In this document: positions 35,147 to 43,082 of the stretch, one piece after another
Layout of the letters: each line of letters opens with the position of its first letter
Numbering within the stretch: position 1 is the first letter of the stretch
Origin: an uncultured Collinsella sp.
Lineage (GTDB): Bacteria; Actinomycetota; Coriobacteriia; Coriobacteriales; Coriobacteriaceae
Assembly (NCBI GenBank): GCA_959606065.1
Contig: CAUHHV010000009.1
Location: 1-64,000 of the forward strand
Direction of reading: 5' to 3'
DNA: 64,000 nt
The notes under the pieces: generated by a model
The model's input: the letters and a program-made list of their open reading frames with translations, nothing else
The model's database searches: none
Told to the model about the DNA's origin: nothing
Translations under genes and position numbers: made by a program

Positions 35147-35297
35147 TGGTGCGGGCGAAAGGACGTCCGCGTATCCGCTTCGCGGATCCGCACCGGCTTC
35201 GACCGCCTGCCGGCGGACTCGTCAACTCGCTAAAAACGCTCCGCGTTTTCTTTACGCTCGCTCCTTCGCAGGTTCAAGTCCCCGCGATGGGCCCATA
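35147..35297 (-). repeat. tRNA-anchored satellite of tRNA-Leu(CAG)
   Basis: Starts with the tRNA-Leu 3'-end copy (TGGTGCGGGCGAAAGGAC on the plus strand). Hairpin 1 ATCCGC-TTC-GCGGAT and hairpin 2 AAAACGC-TCC-GCGTTTT follow, and the end is GGTTCAAGTCC (35271-35281). The T-loop of tRNA-Leu is not palindromic, so this shows that the terminal motif is an inverted copy of this very tRNA. The tRNA ends are 189 bp apart. The core matches the tRNA-Arg satellites over nearly 30 nt. Confidence 0.8.
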
Positions 35298-35335
35298 ACA
35301 AAAAAGCCCCCATTGCTGGGAGCTCTTTCATTTAA

Positions 35336-35422
35336 TGGTGCGGGCGAAAGGACTTGAACCTTCATGGGGTTTCCCCCATACGGACCTGAACCGTACGCGT
35401 CTGCCAATTCCGCCACGCCCGC
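35336..35422 (-). tRNA. tRNA-Leu (anticodon CAG)
   Basis: An 87-nt gene with encoded CCA and discriminator A. Acceptor GCGGGCG/CGCCCGC is perfect. The anticodon arm TACGG-TTCAGGT-CCGTA gives CAG, reading CUG. The long variable arm (TGGGG-GAAA-CCCCA) is typical of leucine. T-arm is AAGGTTCAAGTCCTT. A terminator-like hairpin and a satellite lie downstream. Confidence 0.96.
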
Positions 35423-35465
35423 GTGCAGGAATTAGAATAACGGAGCGCCACCGCGAACGCAAGAA

Positions 35466-36383
35466 CTATTTTTGAAAAAGTTTGCAGGCATTTTCCCAAG
35501 CGGCATGCGCGATTGTTTCGGCGTCCTCACCAGTGCGATCGACACGGTCGTTAACCAGCGCGTTTGCCGTAATGGAGATCATTGCGGGCTCGCATTCAAG
35601 ACCGCGGATGGGCTCCGGAGCCATATACGGGCAATCCGTCTCGAACAAAATTCGATCGAGTGGGGTTGCCGCAAATGCCTCGCGCACGTCGTCGTTGTGC
35701 TTAAAGGTGGCCGCACCACCATAGGCGATATAGCAGCCCAGCTCCACAAAGCGCTCCATCGTGGCGCGGTCCTCGCCAAAACAGTGCAGCACACAACCGG
35801 CCTGGGGCACGCCCACCTCACGAAGCACGTTGTAGGCGTCCACGTGCGAGGTGCGCTCCTGGTCCGTGTCCTCGTGACGCAGATGCAGCTCCACCGGCAC
35901 GTTACGGCACACGGCAAGCTCGAGCTGGCGCGCCATGCAGTCAATCTGCACGTTATGGGGTGCCGGCGCAATGTCGTCGTCATAGTCCATGTGGTAGTCC
36001 AGGCCGATTTCGCCAATACCGGCGCATAAGGGGTCATCGAGTGCGGCAACGACCTGTGCATGAACGTTGTCGGTATAGTCCGGCGCGCCATACGGATGCA
36101 CGCCGGCAAGATACTTGATCTGCGGGATACCCTGCATCGGCAGAATCTCGCGCGTCAGCCAGTCGCTATAGTCCGTCACACTGCGCTTGTCGGCGATGGG
36201 GTCGAGCATCGTCACCAATAGCTCGACGCCCGCGGCCTTGGCGCGCAGGAGCGTCTCGGGCACCTCCTTGCCCCAGAACGAAAGCAGATGCGCATGCGTG
36301 TCAGCAAGCGGTGCCAAGGGCACGGGACAAGCAACCGTCTTCTTTTTCTTGGCAAACGTCACACGTTCGGCATTAGGCATCAT
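35466..36383 (-). CDS. tatD: TatD-family metal-dependent hydrolase
   Basis: 305 residues, an amidohydrolase-fold enzyme related to TatD DNases. Metal and active-site motifs appear in order: DTHAHL near 28, GVHPYG near 93, GEIGLDYH, VELHLRHE, HCFG and the catalytic FETDCPYMAPEP. The opening 25 residues are an extension of the usual start. It overlaps the end of rsmA by 11 bp and is thus translationally coupled to it. The nearby metG-rsmA-tatD set matches the common metG/tatD/rsmA neighbourhood, with the last two exchanged. Confidence 0.93.
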   Translation of the reverse strand: MMPNAERVTFAKKKKTVACPVPLAPLADTHAHLLSFWGKEVPETLLRAKAAGVELLVTMLDPIADKRSVTDYSDWLTREILPMQGIPQIKYLAGVHPYGAPDYTDNVHAQVVAALDDPLCAGIGEIGLDYHMDYDDDIAPAPHNVQIDCMARQLELAVCRNVPVELHLRHEDTDQERTSHVDAYNVLREVGVPQAGCVLHCFGEDRATMERFVELGCYIAYGGAATFKHNDDVREAFAATPLDRILFETDCPYMAPEPIRGLECEPAMISITANALVNDRVDRTGEDAETIAHAAWENACKLFQK

Positions 36384-37233
36384 GGATTAGCTCCTGGGCC
36401 AGACGGACAAAGTCGGCAACATCAAGCGTCTCGGCGCGCGTGGTGGGTGCGATACCGCAAGCCTCAAAGGCGGCATCGAGCACGTCCTTGGCAAAGCCGT
36501 TGGCGCTCATGGAATTGCGGATGGTCTTGCGACGCTGGGCAAATGCAGCATCAATCACGCGAGCCACAAAGTCGCGATCGAGCCCTTCGGGCACCACGCC
36601 GTCAACACGGTCGATACGCACGACGGCCGAGTCCACGTGCGGTGCCGGCATAAAGCAACGCGGCGGCACCTCAAAGCGACCCGTCACCTGCGCATACAGG
36701 CCGAGCTTTGCCGTATAGCCGCCATAGGTCTTGTTGCCCGGCACTGCGGCAATGCGATCGGCAACCTCCTTTTGCACCATGACGACGGCGCGCTTGAGCG
36801 CGGGCATCGTCTGGAAGAACTGCAGGATGATTGTCGCCGCCACGTTATAGGGCAAGTTCGCGACAAATACCGTGGGCTCGCCGCCGGCGGCCTGCTCAAT
36901 CTGCTCCGGGCCCACCTTGAGCGCGTCGCCCATAATAAAGCGGAAGTTGGCATAGTCAGCGGCGTGGGCGTCGAGCACCGGTTCGAGCTCAGGATCGGCC
37001 TCAATGGACGTAACGCACGCCGCTTCCTGCAGCAACGCAAGTGTCAACGTACCGCAACCCGGACCCACCTCGAGTACGCGCTCGTCACCTGCAAGCTCGG
37101 CAAGCTCGCAGATACGCTCGATCACATGATTGTCGATTAGAAAGTTCTGGCCCAGGCGATGCTTGGTCGCAAGGCCAAACTCCTCCAGCAGCTCCCTGGT
37201 GGCCGTGGGGTTTGCCAAAGGCGAAGTTGTCAT
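36373..37233 (-). CDS. rsmA: 16S rRNA dimethyladenosine transferase RsmA (KsgA)
   Basis: Dimethylates A1518 and A1519 in helix 45 of 16S rRNA during late 30S assembly. 286 residues. The S-adenosylmethionine motif VLEVGPGCGTLTLALL (about 54-69) and the catalytic NLPYNVAATII (about 124-134) are intact. So are the LGQNFLIDN opening (about 28-36) and the C-terminal domain with FAQRRKTIRNSM. The gene is 110 bp downstream of metG, beyond a terminator-like hairpin, and overlaps tatD. Confidence 0.96.
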   Translation of the reverse strand: MTTSPLANPTATRELLEEFGLATKHRLGQNFLIDNHVIERICELAELAGDERVLEVGPGCGTLTLALLQEAACVTSIEADPELEPVLDAHAADYANFRFIMGDALKVGPEQIEQAAGGEPTVFVANLPYNVAATIILQFFQTMPALKRAVVMVQKEVADRIAAVPGNKTYGGYTAKLGLYAQVTGRFEVPPRCFMPAPHVDSAVVRIDRVDGVVPEGLDRDFVARVIDAAFAQRRKTIRNSMSANGFAKDVLDAAFEACGIAPTTRAETLDVADFVRLAQELIHDA

Positions 37234-37272
37234 GGTTGCCTCCTTAGCATGATGGCGGCGTCTTGAAACAAA

Positions 37273-37300
37273 AGGGCATGGACCGTGGCGGCCATGCCCT
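37273..37300 (-). terminator. Intrinsic terminator after metG
   Basis: AGGGCATGG and CCATGCCCT form the stem on the minus strand, followed by TTTTGTTTC. It begins 44 bp past the metG stop codon. Confidence 0.75.
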
Positions 37301-37343
37301 TACAGCTAAACAGCAAATTGCCGATATGGCGCTCGCGCGGTCT

Positions 37344-38945
37344 CTACGCCAGACGCGGGAACAGCGGATCGCCCTTCTCGACGGGCTGACCACCGGCAAG
37401 CAGGCCCCAAGTGCAAATGCCCTTGAGGTCGTCGCTCGCGGCCTCGCCCTCACAGGACAAGCGGCGCAGAGCCTCGGCAGAAGTCTGGGGCATGAGTGGC
37501 ATCAGCAGGTGGGCGGCGATGCGGATGGCCTCGAGCAGGTTGTAGATCACAAATGCCAGCTCGTCAGCTTTGGCCTCGTCCTTGGCAAGCGCCCAGGGCT
37601 CGGAGTCCTCGATGTAGTGGTTGGCGGCATGGATGAGCTCCATAACCTCATCCTTGGCTCCACCGTAATCGAGCACGTCCATCTTGGCCATGTAGCGCTC
37701 GACCAAACCGTCGGCAATCTTTGCCAGCGGGTTATCGAACGCGTCGGCAGACGCCGGTTTAGCCGGGGCGCAGCCGTCAAAGTACTTTGCGCTCATGTTG
37801 AGCGAGCGCGAGATGAGGTTCCCCCAGCTGTTGGCCAGATCGGCGTTGTAGACCTGCTCCATACGATCGAAGCTGATGGCGCCGTCGGTGCCGGGGACCA
37901 CGTCGGTCATAAAGTAATAGCGGTAGCCCTCGACGCCCAGCATGTCGATAACATCCTGCGGAGCGATGGCGTTGCCGCGGCTCTTGGACATCTTCTCGGC
38001 CTTACCGGTCTCGGCATTGCGCACGGTCAGGAAGCCGTGGGCAAAGACGTGCTCGGGCAGGGCCTCGCCGATGGCCATGAGCATCGCGGGCCAAATGACG
38101 CAGTGGAAGCGGATGATGTCCTTACCCACGATGTGGAACTGCGCGGGCCAGCGATAGGCCAGCTCGGCACGGGCCTCGTCGGTGTCGACACCGTAGCCGA
38201 CGGCCGTCATATAGTTGAGCAACGCATCGAACCACACGTAGGTCACGTGACCCTCGTCAAACGGGACCTGAATGCCCCAGTCAAAGCTCGTGCGGCTCAC
38301 GGAAAGGTCGTTAAGGCCGCCCTCGACAAAGCTACGTACCTCGTTCATGCGGAACGCAGGCTCGACAAAGTCGGGGTGCTCGTCATAGAGCTTGAGAAGC
38401 TTGTCCTGGAAGGCGGAAAGCTTAAAGAAGTAGGACTCCTCCTGCACGCGCTCAAGCGGACGGTGGCAGTCGGGGCATAGATGCTGGCCGACGCTGCCGT
38501 ACTCCTCGTCGCCCTTCTGGACCTGCGTATCAGTGAAGTAGGTCTCGTCAGGCACGCAATACCAACCGTCGTAGCTGCCCTTATACAGGTAACCGGACTC
38601 CTTCATGCGCTCCCACAGGTACTGCACGGCATGATGCTGGCGCGGCTCGGTGGTGCGGATGAAGTCGTCGTTGGAAATCTCGAGCTTGCTCCAAAGCTCC
38701 TTGAAGTGCGGGGCCTGGCTATCGGTCCACTCCTGCGGCGTCATGCCATGCTTGGCTGCGGCCTCGGCGACTTTCTCGCCGTGCTCGTCCATGCCGGTCA
38801 GGAACTTGACGTTATAGCCGGCGGAGCGGCGATAGCGAGCCTGAACGTCGGCGATGATGGTGGAATAAGCCGTGCCCAGGTGCGGATCGGCGTTGACGTA
38901 GTAGATGGGCGTCGTGATAAAGAACGAAGGCTTGCTTTGATCCAT
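37344..38945 (-). CDS. metG: Methionyl-tRNA synthetase
   Basis: Class I synthetase charging initiator and elongator tRNA-Met. 533 residues. The HIGH region appears as PHLGTAYS near 21-28 and the KMSKS loop as KMSKSRGN near 320. A zinc-knuckle remnant CPDCHRP is near 158, and the helical anticodon domain follows. The protein ends without the C-terminal EMAP-like tRNA-binding domain that longer MetG proteins carry, so it is the short form. It starts 69 bp downstream of rsmI. Confidence 0.96.
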   Translation of the reverse strand: MDQSKPSFFITTPIYYVNADPHLGTAYSTIIADVQARYRRSAGYNVKFLTGMDEHGEKVAEAAAKHGMTPQEWTDSQAPHFKELWSKLEISNDDFIRTTEPRQHHAVQYLWERMKESGYLYKGSYDGWYCVPDETYFTDTQVQKGDEEYGSVGQHLCPDCHRPLERVQEESYFFKLSAFQDKLLKLYDEHPDFVEPAFRMNEVRSFVEGGLNDLSVSRTSFDWGIQVPFDEGHVTYVWFDALLNYMTAVGYGVDTDEARAELAYRWPAQFHIVGKDIIRFHCVIWPAMLMAIGEALPEHVFAHGFLTVRNAETGKAEKMSKSRGNAIAPQDVIDMLGVEGYRYYFMTDVVPGTDGAISFDRMEQVYNADLANSWGNLISRSLNMSAKYFDGCAPAKPASADAFDNPLAKIADGLVERYMAKMDVLDYGGAKDEVMELIHAANHYIEDSEPWALAKDEAKADELAFVIYNLLEAIRIAAHLLMPLMPQTSAEALRRLSCEGEAASDDLKGICTWGLLAGGQPVEKGDPLFPRLA

Positions 38946-39014
38946 GGGGTTTGTCCTCCAGAAAAACGTTGCATACAGGGGATGATTCTAGCGCAAGGGC
39001 TGGATATCCTCCAT

Positions 39015-39893
39015 CTATTGCATATCGAGCACCATGGCATAGACATCGCGCTTGCGGCGCGAATACTTCTGAGACAGGCGCTTGGCCACCGCAGAGGCGG
39101 GCTCCCCCTCCTCGAGCGCGGTGCGGATATCCTCGCGCAGGGCATCGTCGGGATCCGCTACCGCAGCGCCAACCGGCGCGATGCCGGCCTCCTCGTCCTC
39201 GCTCGGCGGCGCGATGACCAGCGCAATCTCGCCCTTTACCTCGCCGCGAGCACGCAGCTCCTCGGCAAGCTGGTCAGCGGGCCCGCGCAAGACCTCCTCG
39301 TGCAGCTTGGTGAGTTCGCGGCAGACGGCGACCTCACGCTGGGGAAAGACCTCCGCCACGGCCTCGAGCGTCGCCACGATACGATGTGGAGACTCGTAGA
39401 AGATGAGTGCGCCAGGCACCACGGCAAGGCGCTGCAAACGGCGCACACGGTCGCCGTGCTTTCGGCCCAAAAAGCCCTCGAAGAAAAAATGCTCGCAGGG
39501 AATGCCGGACGAAACAAGCGCCGTGACGCAAGCAGAGGGCCCGGGAATAACTTCGACGGGCACATCGGCCTCACGCGCCGCCTCGACCAGCGCCTGGCCG
39601 GGATCGGACACGCTCGGCATGCCGGCGTCCGAGGCAAAGGCGAGGGTCTCCCCCGCCAGCAGACGGTCGACCAGGCCGGCAGCGCGGCTAGTGATCACAT
39701 TCTCGTCGCAACGGACAAGCGGCTTGGAAATGCCCAGGTGCATCAGCAGCTTTGACGTCACACGCGTGTCTTCGCAGCAAATGGCATCGGCGGCGGCAAA
39801 AGCCTCGCCAACGCGCGGGGACAGGTCGCCTAGGTTGCCGATGGGCGTGCCGACCACATAGAGTTTGCCCGTATGGGCGCTGTTTTGCGTCAT
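39015..39893 (-). CDS. rsmI: 16S rRNA ribose-2'-O-methyltransferase RsmI
   Basis: Methylates the ribose of C1402 in 16S rRNA, part of the decoding-site modification m4Cm. 292 residues. The tetrapyrrole-methylase fold shows GTPIGNLGDLSPR near 15-27, EDTRVTSKLL near 40-49, ASDAGMPSVSDPG near 86-98 and the YESPHR motif near 166. The C-terminal domain ends in a basic SQKYSRRKRDVY segment. It lies 6 bp downstream of the GH5-like gene. Confidence 0.95.
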   Translation of the reverse strand: MTQNSAHTGKLYVVGTPIGNLGDLSPRVGEAFAAADAICCEDTRVTSKLLMHLGISKPLVRCDENVITSRAAGLVDRLLAGETLAFASDAGMPSVSDPGQALVEAAREADVPVEVIPGPSACVTALVSSGIPCEHFFFEGFLGRKHGDRVRRLQRLAVVPGALIFYESPHRIVATLEAVAEVFPQREVAVCRELTKLHEEVLRGPADQLAEELRARGEVKGEIALVIAPPSEDEEAGIAPVGAAVADPDDALREDIRTALEEGEPASAVAKRLSQKYSRRKRDVYAMVLDMQ

Positions 39894-39899
39894 ATCAAC

Positions 39900-40964
39900 C
39901 TATTCAATCATGCCGCGCTCGAGCGTACCAAGCGCCGCGCGGGCGTCCCATGCTGCAATGCGCTTCTCGGTCTTCCACGTTTGGAAGAACCAACCGGCAG
40001 CCGGCGCAAACGAAGCCAGCTGGTTGGCGATAAACACGCGCTCGTAGGCATTGCGGCCCTCGGGCGTAACCGACGAGTTGGCAAAGATCGCCGCACCCGA
40101 CCATTCGCCCACCAGCACGGGGAACCCAGTCGAAATCGCTTCTTTAAGCTCGCGCTTGTTACGCGAAATCGCCGTCGTCAGCCCGCGGGGGCTCGTAATG
40201 TCGAGCGCGTACTCGTCGCGGTAATGGTACAGGTGAAGGTCCATGTAGACGTTCTTGTACTTGGCGCCGCGCATAAAATGCTTCCACTCGCTGGGATGCC
40301 CCGACGACGAGAAGACGACGATCTTATCCTCGGGCATATACGAACGAACGAGCTCGTAGGCATCGCGATAGAAATTGCGCAGGTAGTGGGCCGGAATGCC
40401 ATCCGTCATGGTGAAGAGGCTCTTGCGAACGCTCATCTGCGGCGTGTCCAGCAGCTCAATGCCCAGCAGGCTCTCGGCCTCGCCATAGCGATCGGCCAAG
40501 CGCTCGAGCACGTCGAGTGCGACATGACGGCCGTTGGTGGACGAATGCCACTCGGCGACAGCCTCCGGCGTGGTGGGCGAATCGTTGGAATCGCCCTGGC
40601 CACCGGGCACGGTTGCCAGATCGAGCAGCACGCGGATGTCGTACTTGGCAGCCCACTCAATTGCACGGTCAATGTAGTCGACAACCGAGATGTAGGACGC
40701 ATCGGACCCCTGTGAGCCAAAGGCATACCAGGGCACCGGCAGACGCACGGCATTGAGGCCAATCTGCGCCATGCGGCGAAAATCGTCCTCGCTCACAAAC
40801 GTCTCGTAATGGCGGCGCATGCGCTCGTTATAGGCGGCGGTACCCATGGCCTCCTGTAGCTCGGCCGCGTTGGATGCACCGGTCGCCGCGTACAGCGACG
40901 GGGTCACCCAAGGCTCGGGAATAAACCAGCCAGAGAGATTAACGCCGAGTATCCTCTCCATCAC
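39900..40964 (-). CDS. GH5-family glucanase-like protein lacking the acid/base Glu
   Basis: 354 residues, a TIM-barrel related to exo-1,3-glucanase/GH5 enzymes. It begins GVNLSGWFIPEPWVTPSLY, characteristic of the Exg-like branch, and has LNAVRLPVPWYAF near 70-82, DLATVPGGQGDSND near 115-128 and DLHLYHYRDEYA near 242-253. The nucleophile Glu is E287 in LVGEWSGA. The acid/base site reads GIELLDTP (168-175) where active enzymes have GIELLNEP, so the Asn-Glu pair is Asp-Thr. No signal peptide is visible, so it is probably cytosolic. It may be a pseudoenzyme or use a different proton donor. Confidence 0.8.
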   Translation of the reverse strand: MMERILGVNLSGWFIPEPWVTPSLYAATGASNAAELQEAMGTAAYNERMRRHYETFVSEDDFRRMAQIGLNAVRLPVPWYAFGSQGSDASYISVVDYIDRAIEWAAKYDIRVLLDLATVPGGQGDSNDSPTTPEAVAEWHSSTNGRHVALDVLERLADRYGEAESLLGIELLDTPQMSVRKSLFTMTDGIPAHYLRNFYRDAYELVRSYMPEDKIVVFSSSGHPSEWKHFMRGAKYKNVYMDLHLYHYRDEYALDITSPRGLTTAISRNKRELKEAISTGFPVLVGEWSGAAIFANSSVTPEGRNAYERVFIANQLASFAPAAGWFFQTWKTEKRIAAWDARAALGTLERGMIE

Positions 40965-41255
40965 TGCCCCCTTCGGATCATGCAGGTCGAACCCGCATCG
41001 TATTGCGTAGGATAATTATCGTTTTGAGTATACCCGCGTGTGCGGACAGGCGACCGAACGGTCTGCAAAGTGACGCGAAAGTGGGAGGAATGTCTGGGAG
41101 CAGACGGGCTCGGAATGGTGCGACGAGGTGTGTACGCGCGCCAAAGGCAGGCACCGGAAAGTGTGTCCCGTTCTGAGCCCTTATTCTGGGACGCAGTTTC
41201 CGCAGAACCCTACATAAAAGAAAAGGACCCCTTTGCAGAGGTCCTAGTCAATTCA
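40965..41255. other. Intergenic region between tRNA-Phe satellite and the GH5-like gene
   Basis: No gene is supported. The first 75 bp are A/T-rich (GGATAATTATCGTTTTGAGTATA around 41010-41032) and probably hold the minus-strand promoter of the GH5-like gene. The rest shows no recognisable repeat except the terminator-like hairpin of the satellite (GGACCCC/GAGGTCC, 41225-41244). Confidence 0.4.
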
Positions 41256-41402
41256 AGGTGGCGGGGAAGGGAATCGCGTCCGCGCGCTGCGCGGACGGAC
41301 CGCTGCGGCGCTTACGCGCCTTGCGAGCTGCGCTGGCAAACGCTTACGCGTTTACTCAGCTCCGCGCCCTCACGGGGTTCGATTCCATGTGGGGGCTGCA
41401 TA
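41256..41402 (-). repeat. tRNA-anchored satellite of tRNA-Phe(GAA)
   Basis: Begins with a copy of the tRNA-Phe 3' end (GGTGGCGGGGAAGGGAATC on the plus strand). Hairpin 1 GTCCGCGC-GCT-GCGCGGAC and hairpin 2 CAAACGC-TTAC-GCGTTTA follow, and the end is GGGGTTCGATTCC (41374-41386). The tRNA-Phe T-loop is not palindromic, so the terminal motif is clearly its inverted copy. The two tRNA ends are 186 bp apart. An identical terminator segment of about 30 bp precedes both. Confidence 0.8.
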
Positions 41403-41444
41403 AAAGAAAAGGACCCCTTTGCAGAGGTCCTAGTCAATTCAAGG

Positions 41445-41517
<73 letters not shown>

Positions 41518-41640
41518 ATTTGAGGTGTGCCTTGTTTCAAGGCTTGATTAGTATAACCAAGGACGCGTTCCGGTCAACCGAGAATTTCAAAAAAGTTTTT
41601 GAGCACAGCCTCGGTTCTATAAATCGGCACGTCAGAGGCA

Positions 41641-41928
41641 TCAGCCGGCAGCAAGAAGTTTTTCGCTCAGAGCCGCACGGGCAAACTCACTTGGCGTCAT
41701 CCCCTCGGCAGCCGCCCGTTGACGAATGGCCTCCTTCATTCCCAGAGGAATCTTGACCGACAGCGTTGCCGTCCCCTCACCTGAGAGTGGGGGCCGTCCA
41801 TGCACGATCCCACCAACGGTGTGTTCGCCATCCGGAAACTCTCCGCGCTCGTACGACTCGCACCACGCGTCAATCGTTTCATCCGTTACAACCTGACCAT
41901 TAGCGGCCGTATACGTCTTGCCCATCAT
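41641..41928 (-). CDS. Ribbon-helix-helix antitoxin-like protein
   Basis: 95 residues. The C-terminal 40 residues (TATLSVKIPLGMKEAIRQRAAAEGMTPSEFARAAL, in part) fit a ribbon-helix-helix DNA-binding fold used by many type II antitoxins. The N-terminal part (YTAANGQVVTDETIDAWCESYERGEFPDGE) resembles a domain common in such small regulators. Its ATG overlaps the stop codon of the upstream gene by 4 bp, the usual toxin-first arrangement. It probably represses its own operon and neutralises the toxin. Confidence 0.7.
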   Translation of the reverse strand: MMGKTYTAANGQVVTDETIDAWCESYERGEFPDGEHTVGGIVHGRPPLSGEGTATLSVKIPLGMKEAIRQRAAAEGMTPSEFARAALSEKLLAAG

Positions 41929-42191
41929 CGACCCCTTTGCCGAGCCCGTTCAATCTCCTGCCAAAATTTCTTCTGGACTGGAGACAAGGCATGAATGATA
42001 AGCCACCCACGGACAAGCTCGACCGCGACAAGCTCCACGCTTCGTCCGTCTGGGAGCCATCCAATCGCAAGCCATCTCGGCGGCTCGTCCTTCGACTCGC
42101 GACGAATGCACTCAGTAACCGCAAGCCAAGCGCTTAGCACCTGCTTTTCCGTCAGGTGCTTTTTAGCGTTGGGATGGATCTCAACATCCAT
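41925..42191 (-). CDS. Probable type II toxin (BrnT-like small protein)
   Basis: 88 residues from the ATG at 42191, which follows GGAGGAGAAG. It opens MDVEIHPNAKKHLTEKQVL and carries RWLAIGWLPDGRSVELVAV and WLIIHALSPVQKKFW. That is a short beta-rich core ending in a His-Ala segment, as in BrnT/RelE-fold RNases. The similarity is by pattern only. The 4-bp overlap with a ribbon-helix-helix gene supports a toxin-antitoxin pair. Longer starts up to 42287 would read into the intergenic region and lack a ribosome-binding site. Confidence 0.6.
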   Translation of the reverse strand: MDVEIHPNAKKHLTEKQVLSAWLAVTECIRRESKDEPPRWLAIGWLPDGRSVELVAVELVRGWLIIHALSPVQKKFWQEIERARQRGR

Positions 42192-42249
42192 GCATCTTCT
42201 CCTCCATCTTACCCAATTTCGTATGACGAAAGTCCGCTGTCGCCAATTC

Positions 42250-42609
42250 TTAAGCCGGCACGCGTTGGAGAGCAGGGGTCGAAACAATGATTGAAGAGCG
42301 CTCTAGTGCGGCCCAGGCGCCGGGGCAGGAGCACATACGCCAGGGACATACGTTTTCGTAGCGCGCGAGGATATTGCCGTCGCGATCGATGAAGGCGATG
42401 TCGATGGGATAGGCCATAAAACACGTATGGACCGAAGAGCAGCGTGGAAACGCCATGACGAGCGGCAAGCCGTTGGCGGCAACCGGACGCCGTCCCAGCA
42501 TGCCGCGCAGGCGCACGACAAACGACTCCGCCACCGCAAACTCGGCCGGCGTCCAACCCAGCCTGTTGAGTGCCCGCGCGTAGGCGATGTAGGACGAGAC
42601 CGCGGTCAC
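42250..42609 (-). CDS. DUF192 protein, last gene of the Tad operon
   Basis: About 119 residues from a GTG at 42609 that overlaps the stop codon of the preceding TadE-like gene. The DUF192 signature is evident: RLRGMLGRRP, LVMAFPRCSSVHTCFM, PIDIAFIDRDGNILARYE and CPWRMCSCPGAWAALE. Several Cys residues are clustered. DUF192 proteins are small beta-barrel proteins of unclear role, often exported. Here there is no clear signal peptide. Overlap with pilus genes implies a role in pilus assembly or regulation. In-frame ATG codons upstream (42630, 42714) would increase the overlap. Confidence 0.8.
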   Translation of the reverse strand: MTAVSSYIAYARALNRLGWTPAEFAVAESFVVRLRGMLGRRPVAANGLPLVMAFPRCSSVHTCFMAYPIDIAFIDRDGNILARYENVCPWRMCSCPGAWAALERSSIIVSTPALQRVPA

Positions 42610-43082
42610 ATGACCACCCCCGGACGCCATGGATCGACCGTCACCGCGCGCTCGTGCGACAACGTTGTCGGCGCCCCCAGCGGAACGCCAGCGATGCTGA
42701 GAGAAGTCGGCCACGGCTCATAGTGCATGGTGCAGGTGTAGGTCCTAAACGTACCGGATAGGGAGAGCAGACCACCATCCGATGCCTCCGCGCCTTGCTC
42801 GCTCGACACTTCGATCTGCAAGTCATAGCCTTCCATGGCATTCAGAATTTGAGTCTGGACCGTCGCCGAGGCATCGACAGAGCTTTCGTCGCCCTCCCCC
42901 TCCGACGCCACGGCGTGCGCCAACACGATGTCGGGCACCACGCGGTCGAAGCGCGCGACAGCACTGGCAAAGATCATGACGTTGTACACGATGAGTGCCA
43001 GCACCAGCAAAACGGGCGTAACCACTGCCATCTCCACCGTCGCTTGGGCGCGCTCCTCGCGCAGACGCATGCGGATACTCAT
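42606..43082 (-). CDS. TadE/TadF-like pseudopilin
   Basis: 158 residues. The short basic leader MSIRMRLREERAQATVEMAVV resembles class III prepilin leaders with the conserved Glu in the hydrophobic stretch (about 15-40). An extracytoplasmic domain follows. The ATG at 43082 overlaps the stop of the TadG-like gene (TAATG). A much longer reading upstream to 43226 is a shadow of the previous gene. TadE/TadF proteins are minor pilins needed for Flp pilus assembly. Confidence 0.82.
   Translation of the reverse strand: MSIRMRLREERAQATVEMAVVTPVLLVLALIVYNVMIFASAVARFDRVVPDIVLAHAVASEGEGDESSVDASATVQTQILNAMEGYDLQIEVSSEQGAEASDGGLLSLSGTFRTYTCTMHYEPWPTSLSIAGVPLGAPTTLSHERAVTVDPWRPGVVM

Noticed and set aside
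41925..42287. Longer 120-codon version of the toxin gene
   Set aside because: The extra N-terminus has no ribosome-binding site and reads through the intergenic region; the ATG at 42191 has a clear one.
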